Below, piece after piece: positions 61,766 through 64,000 of a stretch of 64,000 nt of DNA. This DNA comes from Prorocentrum cordatum. Taxonomy: Eukaryota; Sar; Dinophyceae; Prorocentrales; Prorocentraceae. The position numbers and the translations under genes are program-made. The notes under the pieces are model-generated. The model had not been told where the DNA came from and ran no database searches. It worked only from the letters and a program-made list of their open reading frames with translations. Position 1 is the stretch's first letter; each line of letters opens with the position of its first letter. The stretch is taken from the NCBI GenBank assembly GCA_963575745.1, contig CAUYUJ010007446.1, positions 922,660-986,659 of the forward strand. Reading direction: 5' to 3'.

Positions 61766-63503
61766 GGGGGGGATCGAGGGCGATTCGCTGCGGATCAAGG
61801 AGCTCCTGGAGTGCGAGCATGGCAGCGCCATCAGGGCCAGCGACGGGGGGGGTCCTGTCGGGGTCTCTGCCTGCCCCGCTCACTTCGCGACGGAGGATGC
61901 ACTCGATATCCCGCCCTTCTCGCCCGAGATGCCCCGCGAGGCTCTGTGCGACATGAAGGCCATGAAGGCGCCTGGCGTGGGCGGGGTGGTCGCCGAGGCC
62001 CTGCAGCCCCTCGACTCGGGCTTCCTCGCCTCGCTCGCGGCCGTCTTCGAGGGCCGCTTCCGCGGGGTGCCCGAGTATGACAGGGGCCATGCCTGGTCGA
62101 AGCACATCATCCAGCTCATTAAGAAGAAGGGAGGCATACACACGCTCAAGGCGTACAGGCCGATCGCGCTCCTGACTACCTGCGAGAAGCTCTACTCGTT
62201 TGGCCTGATCAAGAAGTGTGCCGACAAGTTGGCCCTGCGGAGCCCACGGCGCGCCTATCGGAAGCCCCGCCAAGCGATGGACGTGATCCTCAGCATGCGC
62301 ATGCTGGCGGAGAAGGCCCGCGAGTGGAACCGACCCATCTGCATCGTGGACGGCGACGTCGAGTCGGCATCCGGCCGCGTCTCGCATCGCTCGGTCGGGG
62401 GGACACTGAGAGGAAGGGCTGAGCCAAGGCCCGTGATCCTAGCCATCATGAGGGAATTGAAGGCCTCGGCGGTGGCCAAGATGGGCTCGACCCAGGTGCA
62501 ACCAGCACCTCGGGCCCGCGGCGTTCGACAAGGAGATCCAGCCAGCACGGTCCTCTTCAATCTCGTGCTGGAGGATGCTTGGGAGGGGTTCCCGGGCGAA
62601 TGCTGGGCGCGCGGCAGGGGCTGCGAGTTCCCAGGCGAGGCGACATTGTACGAGGAGGGATTTCTCTACGCCGACAACTTCTGGCTGTTTGCGGGAACGG
62701 CCGAGTCGCTGCGCCAGACGACGATGGCTTGGCGGCGCATCCTGCGAGCTCGCGGCTGGCACGCACCCCCCTCGGGCCCGACAACATGGGGCGCGACGGC
62801 GCTGGGCCACGAGCTCGGCGACTACCAGATGAGGGTCGAGGGCGGCGCCCTGACCTTGGCCCGCTTTCACCTTCGAGGGAAGGTCTTGGAAGGACACGCA
62901 GCACAGGGCACCTCGCGCCTGGAGAGCCTTTTTACGCGCTCAAGATGCGTCTACCTGGACGCGCCTGCCGATGGCAGCAGGCCGCGAAGCTGCTCGAGCG
63001 AGCAATCAAATCTGTCTTGCTCCTACGGGTCAGGACGGCGGTGCCCCGCGGTCAAGGATCTCAATCTAGTTCGAGTCACGCACCGCAAAGTGATCTCTCA
63101 GCTGATTTACACGCAGAGATGGAAGGAGGAGACGCCAGAGGACTTCTGTCGCCGCCGGCGGCGCCGCGTCTCTGCCACCCTCCAGTCCCGCGCGACATGG
63201 GACTTAGACGTAAATATTCGCAGGCTGACCTGGGCTGGACACCTAGCCCGCCAGGCCCCCCTGCCAAACGCCACACCCGCCCAGCTTGTGCGTGTCCATC
63301 TGTTACAGTGGCACAGCATGGCCTGGTCCCAGAGAATGCAACGCGAACGCGGATCCCAGACGCATGGCCGCAAGTTCAAGGCCTGGCGATGGGAGATGGA
63401 CCTCGCCCGGCTGTTCGGTTCCGGGCGGCTCGCGAATGCAGGCCAGCGCAGCAAGGTCGAATGGTTCGCTCGCGTTCGCCCGCTCGCACGCCAGCTGCGC
63501 TGA
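61766..63503 (+). pseudogene. LINE G ORF2: reverse transcriptase and C-terminus
   Basis: After a nine-base G run near 61766 the frame moves by one and then stays open for about 580 codons to the TGA at 63501. Blocks are KAPGVGGVVAEALQ, YRPIALLTTCEKLYS, RPICIVDGDVESASGRVSH (motif A position, Asp retained as DGD), ARGVRQGDPASTVLFNLVLE (motif B) and LYADNFWLFA with motif C as YADN at 62667-62678. The C-terminal part has RRLTWAGHLARQAP and KFKAWRWEMDLARLF, typical post-RT blocks. ADN in place of ADD recurs in dinoflagellate LINEs as I recall them, so it may not be a lesion. Confidence 0.82.
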
Positions 63504-64000
63504 CCTCAATCTTCTCCTGCCTCACGCGAGGCGCTTTTGCGTTGCGTTTTTTTCAGCGGCACGACGTGCCGCCCCAGGCGTAGGGGAGACCTTGAGGGCA
63601 CGGTGCAAAGTGCAAAGTGCATCTTCGTTGGCAAGGTTCATAGGTAAATGCGATGTGGAGCCTTCAGAGGCGACGGGTCTCCCTGGCAGGTTCCGTTGCC
63701 GATGATGGACCAGCCGTCTCGATAGACGGGAGTGCCCAGCGCCTCGGCGAGCATTGAGCCGAGGTGCGCCGCGCGCCCCGATTTGCTGCTAACATGTTCC
63801 CCAAACGCCCGCCGCCTCTTACAGCTTAGTGTCCAGAATGTGAGCCTTGGCACCAATTGGAGGGTGGAGGAGGGAGAGGAGGAGTTCTGTGGCATGGCCC
63901 GCCCCTGGCTCAGGTGGTATCCCATATTCTGCATGGAGGGAAGGAGGCACCATGACTCGTGATGTTCTGTGTCGCGCCTGCTCCGCCTTGGTGGGCGGAG
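63504..64000. other. 3' flank of LINE G, nothing recognised
   Basis: It probably includes the LINE 3' untranslated region. GTGCAAAGTGCAAAGTGC at 63602 is a short tandem repeat. The window ends in unique sequence. Confidence 0.5.

Larger units (their letters stand above)
59660..63503 (+). mobile_element. LINE G: best-preserved LINE of the window
   Basis: ORF1 and ORF2 (endonuclease, reverse transcriptase, post-RT) are collinear over 3.8 kb with comparatively few breaks. No spliced leader was seen at the 5' end and the copy starts at a CAT microsatellite, so the 5' untranslated part may be missing. It lacks an RNase H, as usual for this clade. Confidence 0.82.

Overview
The window is nuclear DNA of a dinoflagellate. 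The decisive evidence is an exact copy of the 22-nt dinoflagellate spliced leader at 27016-27037 and a second, slightly decayed copy at 36236-36257. High GC, G/C-rich third codon positions and dinoflagellate-type retroelement proteins agree. The strong GC bias resembles Prorocentrum-type genomes more than Symbiodiniaceae, but the species is not determined. No convincing intact host gene, rRNA or tRNA was found. Only one short stretch (minus strand, 40050-40236) looks like a possible host exon.

Layout. 0-6.7 kb is satellite DNA: GGA, an 18-bp minisatellite, a 77-bp array, an ~85-bp family, TATG/TA and a 15-18-bp array. 6.7-9.9 kb is a decayed DIRS-type retroelement (reverse transcriptase, RNase H, tyrosine recombinase). 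10-14 kb is minisatellites. 14.0-23.9 kb is a Ty1/copia-like LTR element bounded by 386- and 389-bp LTRs. It has a Gag zinc knuckle, a RING-like domain and an aspartic protease split by an inserted repeat, but no recognisable integrase or reverse transcriptase. 24.8-26.3 kb is a large inverted duplication of an 18-bp minisatellite. 27.0-33.9 kb is a long LINE (A) starting with the spliced leader. 34.1-35.0 kb (minus) is a decayed dinoflagellate repeat-family protein. 36.2-38.3 kb is the 5' end of LINE B, also starting with a spliced leader. 38.8-40.05 kb is CA/CCT repeats, a 100-bp assembly gap and an 88-bp satellite. 40.3-48.8 kb holds LINE fragments C, D and E, with an antisense LINE (F) nested in E. 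48.8-59.6 kb is almost entirely CCT, CAT, GTC, GGA and heptamer repeats. 59.7-63.5 kb is LINE G, the best preserved element.

The coding content is that of retrotransposons: RNA-binding ORF1 or Gag proteins, and ORF2 or Pol proteins with endonuclease, reverse transcriptase, RNase H and C-terminal zinc fingers. Nearly all are broken by stops and frameshifts. Domain calls rest on motif order and on my knowledge of these families; no database search was possible. Boundaries of decayed elements are approximate, usually to within tens to a few hundred bases.
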